Position numbers and translations under genes: made by a program. DNA of 64,000 nt from Vibrio mexicanus (GTDB lineage Bacteria > Pseudomonadota > Gammaproteobacteria > Enterobacterales > Vibrionaceae), in the NCBI RefSeq assembly GCF_001012815.1, contig NZ_JYJP01000109.1:124001-188000 (forward strand), read 5' to 3'. The notes beneath the pieces are model-generated. The model was not told where the DNA came from. It made no database searches and worked only from the letters and a program-made list of their open reading frames with translations. Position 1 is the stretch's first letter; every line of letters begins with the position of its first letter. Shown here one piece after another: positions 18,531 through 28,486 of this stretch.

Positions 18531-19910
18531 ATGGCAAAAGCAAAACGCGCCTACGTCTGTAACGATTGTGGTGCAGACTTCCCACGATGGCAGGGGCAAT
18601 GTAATGCCTGCGGTGCATGGAATACCATTTCCGAAGTGAGGCTTGCAGCTTCACCAACAGTTGCTCGTAACGAGCGCCTGTCTGGTTATGCAGGTTCCGC
18701 TACCGAATCTAAAGTACAAACGCTTTCCGACATCGATTTGCAAGAAGTACCACGTTTTACTAGTGGATTTAAAGAGCTGGATCGAGTGCTCGGAGGAGGG
18801 ATAGTGCCCGGAGCGGCCATTTTGATCGGTGGTAGCCCAGGTGCTGGTAAATCCACTTTGCTACTGCAAACTATGTGTTTGCTGTCATCGCAAATGCCAA
18901 CCTTGTACGTCACCGGTGAAGAATCGCTTCAGCAGGTTGCGATGCGCGCTTCACGTCTTGGCTTGCCAAAAGAGCACCTCAAGATGCTGTCGGAAACGAA
19001 CGTGGATAAGATCTGCCAAATCGCCGAAAAAGAGCAGCCGCGTATAATGGTTATCGACTCGATTCAAGTTATGCACGTAGCAGACGTTCAGTCGTCTCCG
19101 GGCAGTGTGGCTCAGGTTCGTGAATCAGCAACCGCACTGACACGTTATGCTAAACAAAACAACGTGGCAGTGTTTATTGTTGGTCACGTCACCAAAGATG
19201 GCACTCTCGCTGGGCCAAAAGTCCTTGAGCACATTATCGACTGTTCGGTACTGCTTGATGGCGGTACCGATAGCCGTTTTAGAACCCTTCGCAGCCACAA
19301 GAACCGTTTTGGTGCGGTGAATGAGTTGGGCGTATTTGCCATGACAGGCCAAGGCTTGAAAGAGGTCAGTAATCCATCGGCGATTTTCCTTTCTCGTGGT
19401 GAAGAAGAGACTTCCGGCAGTTCAGTCATGGTGGTTTGGGAAGGCACGCGACCACTACTGGTTGAGATTCAAGCGCTGGTGGACTATTCGCAGCTTGCTA
19501 ACCCTCGCCGCGTGGCGGTTGGATTGGAGCAAAACCGATTGTCTTTGTTGTTGGCGGTTCTGCATAAACATGGCGGTCTGCAAATGGCCGACCAAGACGT
19601 TTTTGTTAATGTGGTTGGCGGTGTCAAGGTCACCGAGACCAGTGCGGACCTTGCGCTGGTGATGGCGCTGCTATCGAGCTTCCGAGATCGCGCATTACCA
19701 AAAGATGTAGTGATCTTTGGGGAAGTGGGCCTTGCCGGTGAAATTCGTCCTGTGCCAAGTGGCCAAGAGCGTTTAAATGAAGCGTTCAAACACGGCTTTA
19801 AGAAAGCGATTGTTCCTGCCGCCAATATGCCCAAAGGTGGCATTCCAGGAATGCAAATCCATGGTGTGAAGAAGTTGTCCGAGGCAATCGAAGCCTTTGA
19901 CGAACTGTAA
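18531..19910 (+). CDS. radA: DNA repair protein RadA
   Basis: RadA (Sms) is a RecA-like branch-migration helicase in recombinational repair. The N-terminal zinc finger is CNDCGADFPRWQGQCNACGAW. Walker A is GGSPGAGKST at about residue 102, and the RadA-specific KNRFG motif is followed by the ATP-dependent Lon-like C-terminal domain (VFVNVVGGVKVTETSADLA). The length of 459 residues is normal. GAGGTGAC is the Shine-Dalgarno sequence before ATG 18531. It is divergent from plzD and upstream of a diguanylate cyclase gene. Confidence 0.97.
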   Translation: MAKAKRAYVCNDCGADFPRWQGQCNACGAWNTISEVRLAASPTVARNERLSGYAGSATESKVQTLSDIDLQEVPRFTSGFKELDRVLGGGIVPGAAILIGGSPGAGKSTLLLQTMCLLSSQMPTLYVTGEESLQQVAMRASRLGLPKEHLKMLSETNVDKICQIAEKEQPRIMVIDSIQVMHVADVQSSPGSVAQVRESATALTRYAKQNNVAVFIVGHVTKDGTLAGPKVLEHIIDCSVLLDGGTDSRFRTLRSHKNRFGAVNELGVFAMTGQGLKEVSNPSAIFLSRGEEETSGSSVMVVWEGTRPLLVEIQALVDYSQLANPRRVAVGLEQNRLSLLLAVLHKHGGLQMADQDVFVNVVGGVKVTETSADLALVMALLSSFRDRALPKDVVIFGEVGLAGEIRPVPSGQERLNEAFKHGFKKAIVPAANMPKGGIPGMQIHGVKKLSEAIEAFDEL

Positions 19911-20027
19911 TCAGCATAAGTAAGAAGTGATCGGCCTATAATCCTCAGTATTAGGAGGTCGTATCAGTTATTGATTTATTGCATAATAACGAGGTCTCCT
20001 ATATCTGCAATCAAGGATTGATTGGGT

Positions 20028-21650
20028 ATGCGTTACTTCTTGCTAATGCTATTAATTATTGTTTTTTCGCCCACGTCTTGGGCGAACGAGACGGTTTTGT
20101 CTAAACCTGTTCAATGGTTTTCAAGCAGTTGGGAGGAAGGTTTAAGCGCTTTCCAAGCAGTAAATTCAAAAGATAGCTACTCATTAACCGGCGAAACTCA
20201 AGTGAGTTACCTTTCATTTCAGGTAATGGAAGATGGCGAGTATGTTGTCGATTTTCGCAATTCTGCATTGATCAATCGGTTTGAGCACCACTTAGTGGAT
20301 AAGCAAGGTTTATTGCACCTGAGTGTGGTTGGAGGAATAGCCTCCAAAGTGACGCATGAGTTCTTTTTGCGTCATGGAGTGAGGGTCTATTTACCTGCAG
20401 GAGAATACTCACTCATCACCCGTCAAGAATCCAAGTTCAATATCGCCCCGCCGACACCTTTCGTTATCTCATATCACGATTATGTGGAAGATATTAAGGT
20501 TGGTAACGCGATTACTTTAATTGGAATAGGGGTGTTTTTCGCGCTATTTCTCTACTACTTCGTCCTCTCTATTACGCGTAAGAACATTGTTGATTTGACC
20601 TACGCACTGTTCATACTCGGCAATCTATTGTTCAACAGTACGACATTATTGGTCTTTTCTGACCTGTTTGGCTGGCGATCATTCGTGGGGGCTAGTTGGC
20701 CGATTTTCTTTTCCAACATTGCCTACATTGTATTTGTTCTTACCTTGCTCGAAATCAGCCGACGCAGTAACCCAATATTATGGTCGGTTGGGGTCGGCAT
20801 CCTTTCCCTTTTTGTTTGCTTTATCGTTGTCGGGGCGCTCTATCCCAACTATCAAAACGAAATCAACCGAATCGCTGTAGGGATCTTCATTTCTTATGGT
20901 TTGCTTGTGGGGCTAGTAAAGAGTTTTAAAGGCAATATGGTGGCTAGATGGTATGTCGTAGCGAATCTAGGATTCTTTGTTCTTGCTACTGTTGCCATTT
21001 CGCAAGAGCAGATCGCGGGGCTTAATACGATTTATATGTCGCACATTGGTTTACTGGCGGTCGCAATAGAAGTATTGCTTCTGTCGTGTGTTGTCTCGTA
21101 CCAAATGAGCTTAGTCGAAGAAGACAAGACCAAAGCGGTGAAGCGAGCACAAGACTTGGTCAAGCTTGCCCATACTGATTTATTGACTCAATTACCCAAT
21201 CGGTATGCGATGGACCTGCGTTTGCAGCAAGTGACAGACTTTGATGCCTTTATCTATATTGATCTTGATGGATTAAAACACTGCAATGACACGTACGGTC
21301 ATGACGAAGGCGACAAACTGCTGGTGGGTTTTAGTCGCAAGCTGTCCATGACTCTTCCGCAAGAAGCGGAATTTTATCGTATTGCAGGAGACGAGTTTGC
21401 CATCATCTACCCTGCGAGTATCGGTAAGCTTGTGGTTGCAGACATTCATGCCACGGAAGCAGAACTTAAGCAGGAGCTAAAAGCGTTTGCAGGAGTAAGT
21501 TTTGGTGTTGCCATGTTCAATGATCACGAGAGTGTTTATCAAGCTGTGAATGCCGCAGATGCGGATATGTATTTGAACAAAAAGCGTCGTAAGAGAGCCT
21601 CTTCCTCTCAAGGGGAGACAGCAATAGCGGTGGATGAATCCCTTACCTAA
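20028..21650 (+). CDS. 7TMR-DISM sensor diguanylate cyclase (GGDEF)
   Basis: This is a membrane sensor that makes cyclic di-GMP. A signal peptide (ending near TSWANE) leads to a periplasmic 7TMR-DISM extracellular-type domain of about 130 residues. Seven hydrophobic helices follow, from GNAITLIGIGVFFALFLYYF to VLLLSCVVSYQM, then a short linker and the GGDEF domain at about 375-520. The domain start is HTDLLTQLPNRYAM and the active loop reads AGDEFAIIY, a catalytically acceptable variant. The I-site RxxD is not obvious. I chose ATG 20028; a TTG at 20022 is also possible. No EAL domain is present. Confidence 0.9.
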   Translation: MRYFLLMLLIIVFSPTSWANETVLSKPVQWFSSSWEEGLSAFQAVNSKDSYSLTGETQVSYLSFQVMEDGEYVVDFRNSALINRFEHHLVDKQGLLHLSVVGGIASKVTHEFFLRHGVRVYLPAGEYSLITRQESKFNIAPPTPFVISYHDYVEDIKVGNAITLIGIGVFFALFLYYFVLSITRKNIVDLTYALFILGNLLFNSTTLLVFSDLFGWRSFVGASWPIFFSNIAYIVFVLTLLEISRRSNPILWSVGVGILSLFVCFIVVGALYPNYQNEINRIAVGIFISYGLLVGLVKSFKGNMVARWYVVANLGFFVLATVAISQEQIAGLNTIYMSHIGLLAVAIEVLLLSCVVSYQMSLVEEDKTKAVKRAQDLVKLAHTDLLTQLPNRYAMDLRLQQVTDFDAFIYIDLDGLKHCNDTYGHDEGDKLLVGFSRKLSMTLPQEAEFYRIAGDEFAIIYPASIGKLVVADIHATEAELKQELKAFAGVSFGVAMFNDHESVYQAVNAADADMYLNKKRRKRASSSQGETAIAVDESLT

Positions 21651-21794
21651 AGCGTAATTAATAGCATACTTGCACCTGTCTCAATAAAGGTTATGTACAG
21701 CTATAGCCTTTGCAATCTTATCAATAGTAGTCTTTACTGTTCGAACAGAAAGTTTTTCCAACCTATTTGCACGCAAAGCTATGAGTCTTGACAG

Positions 21795-21835
21795 ATTGTG
21801 GTATACTCTGCGCGCAATTTATATCCTATTAACAG
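21795..21835 (+). promoter_or_regulatory. Probable fusA2 promoter
   Basis: TGTGGTATACT (21795-21805) fits an extended -10 element (TGn-TATACT), followed by the GC-rich discriminator CTGCGCGC that is typical of growth-rate and stringent-controlled translation genes. Confidence 0.4.
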
Positions 21836-21844
21836 AGTAAGACA

Positions 21845-23926
21845 ATGGCAGATTTATCGAAATACAGAAACATTGGTATTTTCGCGCACGTTGATGCGGG
21901 TAAAACAACTACCACTGAGCGTATCCTAAAGCTAACTGGTCAAATCCACAAAACTGGTGAAGTTCACGACGGTGAGTCAACAACTGACTTCATGGAACAG
22001 GAAGCTGAGCGCGGTATTACTATCCAGTCTGCAGCTGTAAGCTGTTTCTGGAACGATCACCGTCTAAACGTTATCGATACTCCTGGACACGTTGACTTCA
22101 CAGTAGAAGTATACCGTTCACTTAAAGTACTTGATGGCGGTATCGGCGTATTCTGTGGTTCTGGCGGTGTAGAACCTCAGTCAGAAACTAACTGGCGTTA
22201 CGCTAACGAATCAGAAGTTGCTCGTCTGATCTTCGTAAACAAACTAGACCGTATGGGTGCAGATTTCTTCAACGTTGTTGACCAAGTTAAAAACGTTCTA
22301 GGTGCAAACCCACTAGTAATGACTCTACCAATCGGTCGTGAAGACAACTTCGTTGGTGTTGTAGACGTACTAAACCGTCAAGCTTACGTTTGGGATGACA
22401 CAGGTCTTCCTGAAAACTACGAAATCCAAGAAGTTCCAGCGGACATGGTTGATGACCTAGAAGCTTACCGCGAAGAGCTAGTTGAAACAGCTGTAGAGCA
22501 AGACGAAGAGCTAATGATGGCTTACATGGAAGGTGAAGAGCCTTCTATCGAGCAGCTAAAAGCTTGTATCCGTAAAGGTACTCGTGACCTAGCGTTCTTC
22601 CCAACATTCTGTGGTTCTGCATTCAAAAACAAAGGTATGCAGCTAATCCTAGACGCAGTTGTTGATTACCTACCTTCTCCAACTGAAGTTGATCCACAGC
22701 CTCTAACTGATAAAGAGACTGGTGAGCCAACTGGTGAAGTTGCAACAGTATCTGCAGATGAGCCACTACGTGCTCTAGCATTTAAGATCATGGACGACCG
22801 CTTCGGTGCACTAACGTTCATCCGTATCTACTCTGGTGTAATGAAGAAGGGTGATACAATTCTTAACGCTGCAACTGGTAAAACAGAGCGTATCGGCCGT
22901 ATGGTTGAGATGCAAGCTGATGACCGTAACGAGCTAACTGAAGCTCAAGCTGGTGACATCATCGCTGTAGTTGGTATGAAGAACGTTCAAACTGGTCACA
23001 CTCTATGTGATCCTAAGCACGAATGTACTCTTGAGCCAATGATCTTCCCAGAGCCAGTAATCTCTATCGCTGTTGCTCCTAAAGACAAAGGTTCAACTGA
23101 GAAAATGGGTATCGCTATCGGTAAGATGGTTGCAGAAGATCCATCTTTCCAAGTTGAGACTGACGAAGATTCAGGCGAAACTATCCTGAAAGGTATGGGT
23201 GAACTTCACCTAGACATCAAGGTAGATATCCTTAAGCGTACATACGGCGTTGAGCTAACTGTAGGTGCTCCTCAGGTAGCTTACCGTGAAACTATCACTC
23301 AAGCGATTGAAGATAGCTACACGCACAAGAAGCAGTCTGGTGGTTCTGGTCAGTTCGGTAAGATCGACTACCGCATCAAGCCAGGTGAGCCAAACTCAGG
23401 CTTCACGTTCTCTTCAACAGTTGTTGGTGGTAACGTACCTAAAGAATTCTGGCCTGCAGTTGAGAAAGGCTTTGCGTCAATGATGGATAACGGTGTTCTA
23501 GCTGGTTTCCCAACTCTAGACGTTGAAGTTGAACTATTCGACGGTGGTTTCCACGCAGTTGACTCTTCAGCAATCGCATTCGAAATCGCAGCTAAAGGTG
23601 CATTCCGTCAATCTATGCCAAAAGCGGGCGCACAGCTTCTTGAGCCAATCATGAAAGTTGACGTGTTCACTCCAGAAGATCACGTTGGTGATGTAATCGG
23701 TGACCTTAACCGTCGTCGTGGCATGATCAAAGATCAACAAGCTGGTGCAACTGGCGTACGTATTAAAGCTGACGTTCCTCTATCAGAAATGTTCGGTTAC
23801 ATCGGTCACCTACGTACTATTACTTCTGGTCGTGGTCAATTCTCTATGGAATTTGCACACTACGCACCATGTCCAGCAAACGTTGCTGAAGAAGTAATTG
23901 CTAAAGCGAAAGAAGAAAGCAAGTAA
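21845..23926 (+). CDS. fusA: Elongation factor G, second copy type
   Basis: EF-G is the translational GTPase that moves tRNAs and mRNA through the ribosome and, with RRF, recycles ribosomes. G motifs are AHVDAGKTTTTE (P loop), ERGITIQSA (switch I), DTPGHVDF and NKLDRMGA, followed by domains II-V. It is 693 residues. It is not in a str operon (no rpsL, rpsG or tuf adjacent), and Vibrio genomes have another fusA there, so this should be the paralogue next to radA. Codon use is extremely biased, which implies high expression rather than a cryptic copy. It carries its own terminator. Confidence 0.93.
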   Translation: MADLSKYRNIGIFAHVDAGKTTTTERILKLTGQIHKTGEVHDGESTTDFMEQEAERGITIQSAAVSCFWNDHRLNVIDTPGHVDFTVEVYRSLKVLDGGIGVFCGSGGVEPQSETNWRYANESEVARLIFVNKLDRMGADFFNVVDQVKNVLGANPLVMTLPIGREDNFVGVVDVLNRQAYVWDDTGLPENYEIQEVPADMVDDLEAYREELVETAVEQDEELMMAYMEGEEPSIEQLKACIRKGTRDLAFFPTFCGSAFKNKGMQLILDAVVDYLPSPTEVDPQPLTDKETGEPTGEVATVSADEPLRALAFKIMDDRFGALTFIRIYSGVMKKGDTILNAATGKTERIGRMVEMQADDRNELTEAQAGDIIAVVGMKNVQTGHTLCDPKHECTLEPMIFPEPVISIAVAPKDKGSTEKMGIAIGKMVAEDPSFQVETDEDSGETILKGMGELHLDIKVDILKRTYGVELTVGAPQVAYRETITQAIEDSYTHKKQSGGSGQFGKIDYRIKPGEPNSGFTFSSTVVGGNVPKEFWPAVEKGFASMMDNGVLAGFPTLDVEVELFDGGFHAVDSSAIAFEIAAKGAFRQSMPKAGAQLLEPIMKVDVFTPEDHVGDVIGDLNRRRGMIKDQQAGATGVRIKADVPLSEMFGYIGHLRTITSGRGQFSMEFAHYAPCPANVAEEVIAKAKEESK

Positions 23927-23948
23927 TTGTTTAATCTCTAGCTAATTG

Positions 23949-23983
23949 AAAGCCCTGCAAGCAATGCTTGCAGGGCTTTTTTA
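23949..23983 (+). terminator. Terminator of the EF-G gene
   Basis: AAAGCCCTGCAAGCA pairs with TGCTTGCAGGGCTTT, followed by a T run. Confidence 0.92.
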
Positions 23984-24026
23984 TTATCTACACATATTGG
24001 TAAGTAGGACGGCAGTGTCTTTCTTG

Positions 24027-24974
24027 TTACCCATTGCGCCATGGCAAAGTAAAGTCAGTCTCTAACACGTCGCAAGGAGCGGGATTCGCTTGTTGGAACA
24101 GCGCCACTTCACGTCTTAACCACTCAATGAACTGCTTGATTTTCTCTCGCTTAAAATAGCTGCTAGGTGCACACAAGTAGTAGTTGTACCTTGGGCGCAG
24201 CGCCGTATCGCCAATCCGAACTAACTTACCCTCCTTGATGTAGCGAACGGCTAGACTGTGCTTAACCAAAGCTACCCCCTGCACTGAAAGTGCCCCTTCA
24301 AGTACAAAGTGGGAGCCATCATATTTGAGTGTCGTTTGAGTCTTCTTACGGCCATGAGCGTATAACCACAAGTTCCAATCCATATCCGGCCACATGTCTT
24401 CGATGAGCTCGGCTCTAGTCAAGTCTTCAATGTGATAAATGTTGTGTTGTCTCTGATACATAGGGTGGCAAACCGGATAGACCACTTCATCCATGAGTAT
24501 TCTTGATTCTAGATTTTTGTAATCCCCAAGGCCATATCGAATGCACAAATCAACGTTGGAGTCTTGGAAATTGACCAGTTGATTAGAAGGTTCAAGCAAC
24601 AGCGAAAGATCGGGGTGTTGCAGTCGGAAATCGCCAATACGTGGCACAAGCCAGTGCTGAGCAAAAGAGGGAAGGGTGGAGATAGACAGCTGATTAGGGT
24701 TGGGATCTTGGTTGATGAGCTGGACCCCTTTGCGTAAGTGATCGAAACCCCGCTGAGTTTGCTCAAAAAGCAGTTGCCCTTCTGCGGTGAGCTCTACCTG
24801 TCGGTGGCGCCGTATAAATAGCGCACAATCCAAAAACTCTTCTAGAACGCGTATTTGTTGGCTAATGGCGGCTGCACTGACATAAAGCTTATCAGCGGCA
24901 AGTTTGAAACTCTTTAGCTCAGCAGCGGTGGAGAAGTAGTAAAGCCCTTGCAGTGGCGGCATTCTCTCTTTCAC
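24027..24974 (-). CDS. LysR family transcriptional regulator (GcvA-like)
   Basis: This 315-residue LysR protein has an N-terminal winged helix-turn-helix (LKLAADKLYVSAAAISQQIRVLEE pattern, residues about 20-45) and a C-terminal PBP2-like effector domain. The sequence is closest in style to the GcvA/AmpR group. It is divergent from a DUF1127 gene, with 105 bases between them, and probably controls it and itself. The start is GTG 24974, with AAGGA upstream; ATG 24962 is an alternative. The effector is unknown. Confidence 0.88.
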   Translation of the reverse strand: MKERMPPLQGLYYFSTAAELKSFKLAADKLYVSAAAISQQIRVLEEFLDCALFIRRHRQVELTAEGQLLFEQTQRGFDHLRKGVQLINQDPNPNQLSISTLPSFAQHWLVPRIGDFRLQHPDLSLLLEPSNQLVNFQDSNVDLCIRYGLGDYKNLESRILMDEVVYPVCHPMYQRQHNIYHIEDLTRAELIEDMWPDMDWNLWLYAHGRKKTQTTLKYDGSHFVLEGALSVQGVALVKHSLAVRYIKEGKLVRIGDTALRPRYNYYLCAPSSYFKREKIKQFIEWLRREVALFQQANPAPCDVLETDFTLPWRNG

Positions 24975-25079
24975 TTAAGTTTTCCTTAACTGAGTGGCAA
25001 TATAGATCGTTTGAAGGAAGTTACGAAAAGGTTAAATATTGCACTGTAAGTTGAGTAAAGCAAGCAGGAGATTCAAACT

Positions 25080-25285
25080 ATGACTACATTAGCTATTTTC
25101 CGCACTTCTATCTCTCGAAACCGTGCTGGTATCATAATTAAGAATATCTTTACTAAGTTAGTGCAATGGAGAAGTCAGTCTCGCTCGCGTAAGCACTTAG
25201 CGGATTTGCCAGATCACCTACTGAACGATGTAGCTTAACGAAAGAGCAAGCTCAACGCGAAAGCGAACGCCCTTTCTGGTATTAA
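25080..25285 (+). CDS. DUF1127 small protein (frame broken near the end)
   Basis: This small basic protein is 68 residues when restored. As written it stops after LPDHLLNDVA, but adding one G at about 25233 (GTAGCTTA to GTAGGCTTA) gives LPDHLLNDVGLTKEQAQRES and the end RPFWY, the typical DUF1127 tail. Single-domain DUF1127 proteins are Arg-rich; in other bacteria some affect RNA turnover or phosphate and carbon metabolism, but the role here is unknown. CAGGAG precedes the ATG. It is divergent from a LysR gene. Confidence 0.75.
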
Positions 25286-25381
25286 TAGTGGTAAGTGGGT
25301 TTGATGAAGCTAAGCGAGTTTTGTCATACCCACTAGCAACTCGGTATTATTACATCGATTTAAGCCTAAGTAGGTGACTCG

Positions 25382-26287
25382 TTAGCTCTGAGAATCAACA
25401 GCCACTTCACTGACCAACCAATCAGAAAAGAGTGAGCAACGAACTTTTCTCGGTGAGTTAGGATCGCTGCACATTGAGAACTTAATACCGGGCGACATGC
25501 CAATATCGAATGTCCGGCAAAGCAACCCTTGTTCGATCAAACTGCTGGCCAAACTTTCAGACGCCAAACAGACGCCGTGACCTGCCATTACTGTGCTTAG
25601 CGCCATCTCAAATGTTTCGACCTCCATCCACTGTATTTGGTCAGTATTGATTTCCACATTGGCGGCTTTAAACCAATTTTGCCAACTGATACTTTCTACG
25701 CCGTAGTGAACGAGCCAGCATCTTTGAAGCTGTTCAGGATCTGACAGATCCATAGACTTGGCGAGTTGTGGAGAGCAATAAGCGTAGATCTTCTCTTCAA
25801 TAAGGGTTTGTCGAGTCAGTTCGACGTCTTCTTCGAGCGTTTCGCCTTGTACGATCGCAAGGTCAACGTGACCGTGCCTTAGATCTGGAGAGTCGCAGGT
25901 GGAGTTGACCTTAATGGGAATGCTTGGGTGAAGAACAGAAAATTTCCAAAGCCTTGGCAGTAGCCATCGAGAGGCGAAAGAAGGAGGGCAACTAACACTT
26001 AATAAGCCTTCAATTGGTTCAGATTGAATTTGGTTGAGGCCTGCGACAATGTGTTCGAATCCCTTTTTGACCTCACTAAAGAGCGTACTACCTTTATCAG
26101 TCAGTATCATCTCACGCCCTTGCCGCATAAATAGTTTACAGTCGAGAGTCTCCTCTAATTGGCGTATCTTTTGACTGACAGCCGCTTGGCTAATGCACAG
26201 TTCCGATGCGGCCTTACTGTAGTTGCAATGCCTTGCCGCCGCCTCAAAATAGCGTAAAGCCGCGAGGTGTCTAAGTCTGTTATCCAT
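25382..26287 (-). CDS. LysR family transcriptional regulator (GcvA-like)
   Basis: This 301-residue LysR regulator has the DNA-binding segment NYSKAASELCISQAAVSQKIRQLEE at about residues 21-45 and a PBP2-like effector domain after it. It resembles the regulator at 24027-24974 (shared CKLFxRxxRE/LTxxG layout) and is likewise divergent from a tiny basic gene. The two pairs look like copies of one module. The effector is unknown. Confidence 0.87.
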   Translation of the reverse strand: MDNRLRHLAALRYFEAAARHCNYSKAASELCISQAAVSQKIRQLEETLDCKLFMRQGREMILTDKGSTLFSEVKKGFEHIVAGLNQIQSEPIEGLLSVSCPPSFASRWLLPRLWKFSVLHPSIPIKVNSTCDSPDLRHGHVDLAIVQGETLEEDVELTRQTLIEEKIYAYCSPQLAKSMDLSDPEQLQRCWLVHYGVESISWQNWFKAANVEINTDQIQWMEVETFEMALSTVMAGHGVCLASESLASSLIEQGLLCRTFDIGMSPGIKFSMCSDPNSPRKVRCSLFSDWLVSEVAVDSQS

Positions 26288-26386
26288 AACTCCAGCTTAT
26301 ACCATTTGTCAGTATTGATTGTTCGTAATAGTAAATTCCCTTGCACATAATAACAACAAGTTTAACGAGGCGAGTGGGAAGGGGTT

Positions 26387-26584
26387 ATGCGAATTTCGAT
26401 AGAGTGGGGCTTCAACTTTGAGTTAAGTATGAAAAGAACTGTATGGAGATCAAGCTTTGGCAGTTTAAGCAAGACTAGAAAATCTAGCCGGATTGAGCCG
26501 ACAACTTTGAGTCGGCATTTACGTAATGATTTAGGCCTTGAAGAGTCGACCCCAATGAGAAGTGACTATTACACCTACTTATAA
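26387..26584 (+). CDS. Small DUF1127-like protein, 65 aa
   Basis: This short basic protein carries LSRHLRNDLGLEES near its C-terminus, matching the LxxHLxxDxGL pattern of the DUF1127 protein at 25080-25285. It begins MRISIEWGFNF at an ATG with GGAAGG upstream. It is divergent from a LysR gene, 99 bases apart, the same arrangement as its neighbour pair. Family assignment rests on the short C-terminal motif only. Confidence 0.55.
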   Translation: MRISIEWGFNFELSMKRTVWRSSFGSLSKTRKSSRIEPTTLSRHLRNDLGLEESTPMRSDYYTYL

Positions 26585-26627
26585 TTCATCAGTTTCTGCA
26601 GCAATGATATTAGTCGTAAGCGACTTA

Positions 26628-26650
26628 AAAAGCGGCCAAATGGCCGCTTT
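26628..26650. terminator. Bidirectional terminator
   Basis: AAAGCGGCC pairs with GGCCGCTTT around AAAT, between the small DUF1127-like gene and the convergent acyl-CoA ligase gene. Confidence 0.75.
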
Positions 26651-26679
26651 GCAGGTGATGTGGATTGACTCTATCGAGA

Positions 26680-28364
26680 TTAATCTTCCCAAACAACCAG
26701 TTGGTCTTTCGGCCAATTTTGCCCCACGTCATGATACTTCTGTTCTAATACATGGCGTTTGATCTTCAGAGTTGGAGTTAAGACACCATTATCAATGCTC
26801 CAAGGTTCTTTAATCATCAGTACACCTTTGATCTTTTCATGAGAAGCGAGTTGCTCGTTCATCTTAGCGATGACTCGTGTAGTGGTATTTTCATATCGTT
26901 GGCGATCAAAGTTGGGAAAGTCGTGTGGGACAACTAGTAATATGGGTCCAGGTAAACCAAGGCCAATTAAACACATCATCTCGACGCGACTGTATTCAAA
27001 CAGTTTCTTCTCAATAGGAACAGGGGCAACAAACTTACCTTTGGCGGTTTTAAAGGTATCTTTTTTGCGGCCCTGAATCGAAAGATAACCCTCAGCATCA
27101 ATCGACCCGATATCTCCAGTATGAAGCCAACCGTCGTCGTTAAAGGCTTCTTGCGTGGCAATGTCGTTCTTAAAGTAGCCTGAGAATAGGCCTTGCCCGC
27201 GCACGAGAATTTCATCGTCTTCGGCTATCTTGAGGTCAATTCCAGGTCCTGCATTACCTACCGTGCCAATCTTGTCTGCGCGGAACGGGTAGTTGATGGT
27301 GCTATAGGCAAAAGACTCGGTCATTCCCCAAGCTTCGGTGATGTTAAGTCCTACGCTGCGGTACCACTCAAGTAGAGCTGGTGATACTGGTGCTGAACCA
27401 CAGCCTAATACTCGCGCTTGATCCAAACCCAACCCGTCAGCAAGCTTCTTCTTAATCAACGAATTGATGAATGGAATCTTAAGTAGAATATTGAGCTTAC
27501 GTTGTGGCAGTTTGTCTTGAATACGCTGTTGGAAAAGGGTCCAAAGCCTAGGTACTGAAATGAACAGTGTCGGTCTTTGCATTTTGACATCCTCGATAAA
27601 GGTATCGAGAGATTCAGGGAACGCCGTTAAGATTCCGCCCTTAATTGAACTACCAAAAATGTACACTCGCTCAGTAATGTGTGCCAATGGTAAGTAAGAG
27701 AACAGTCGGTCCGATGGTTCAATACCGATATGATCAACCAGTTGCTGTACCGACCAGTTAAATGCGCCGTAGGTGAGCATTGCCCCTTTTGGTAGGCCCG
27801 AAGTACCCGAGGTGTAAACAATCGACATCAACTTGTCGTCATGGTGTACGGGGCGGCTATCGCTCGGCGTTGCTGTACTGATAAGGTCGGTAAACGCATG
27901 TTGGCATTTTGGCGCTGAATCATAAGGCAGTGAAATACTGACTACTTCAGGTAGTTTTGCAAAGACCTCTTGAGTGGCGGTGGCATCATCCAGTTTGCCG
28001 GCAATGACGATGTTGCTTTCACTGTGGGTAATACAGTACTCGATGGTGTCTGCGCCAGCAGTTGGAAAAATTGGCACACTGATAAAGTCACCGAGCATAA
28101 AGGCCAAATCACAAATGAACCATTCGGCACAGTTTTTCGATATCAGTGCAATCTTATCCCCTGGTTTTGCGCCAAGATTTTGCAGTGCTGTGACAAGCTT
28201 TAGCGCCTGATCGGCAACTTCACTGTAGGTATAGGTGACAAATTCGCGATTAATGATCTGTTTTAGGTAGATCTCATTGGGACGTTCCTCGGCCCATTTG
28301 AGGATCAGTTCGTTAGGAGGGGGAGAGCACACGATGGTTTAGATAACTCGTTAGGCTGAATCAT
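26680..28364 (-). CDS. Long-chain fatty acid-CoA ligase type AMP-binding protein (frame broken at N-terminus)
   Basis: This adenylate-forming enzyme activates carboxylic acids, most likely fatty acids, to acyl-CoA. Motifs are YTSGTSGLPKGAM (P loop, near residue 180), ITEAWGMTES, GWLHTGDIG and GRKKDTFKTAKGKFV. The C-terminus ends TPTLKIKRHVLEQKY, as in the FAA1-like group of Vibrio and Shewanella. The extant ORF starts at a GTG (28332) with no ribosome site. One base lost from the C run at 28319-28323 would join it to MIQPNELSKPSCA from ATG 28364, which has GGAG seven bases upstream. Restored length is 561. Confidence 0.85.
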
Positions 28365-28486
28365 TGTCTAACTCCATGTTATTGGTAATTTATTAGAATA
28401 TTTATGTTAACAGCTTGTTAACTTTAGCAGTGTTTGGGTAGACAGAAAAGACACAGTTCGTGTCGAAATGTGATTGAGTGATCTGG

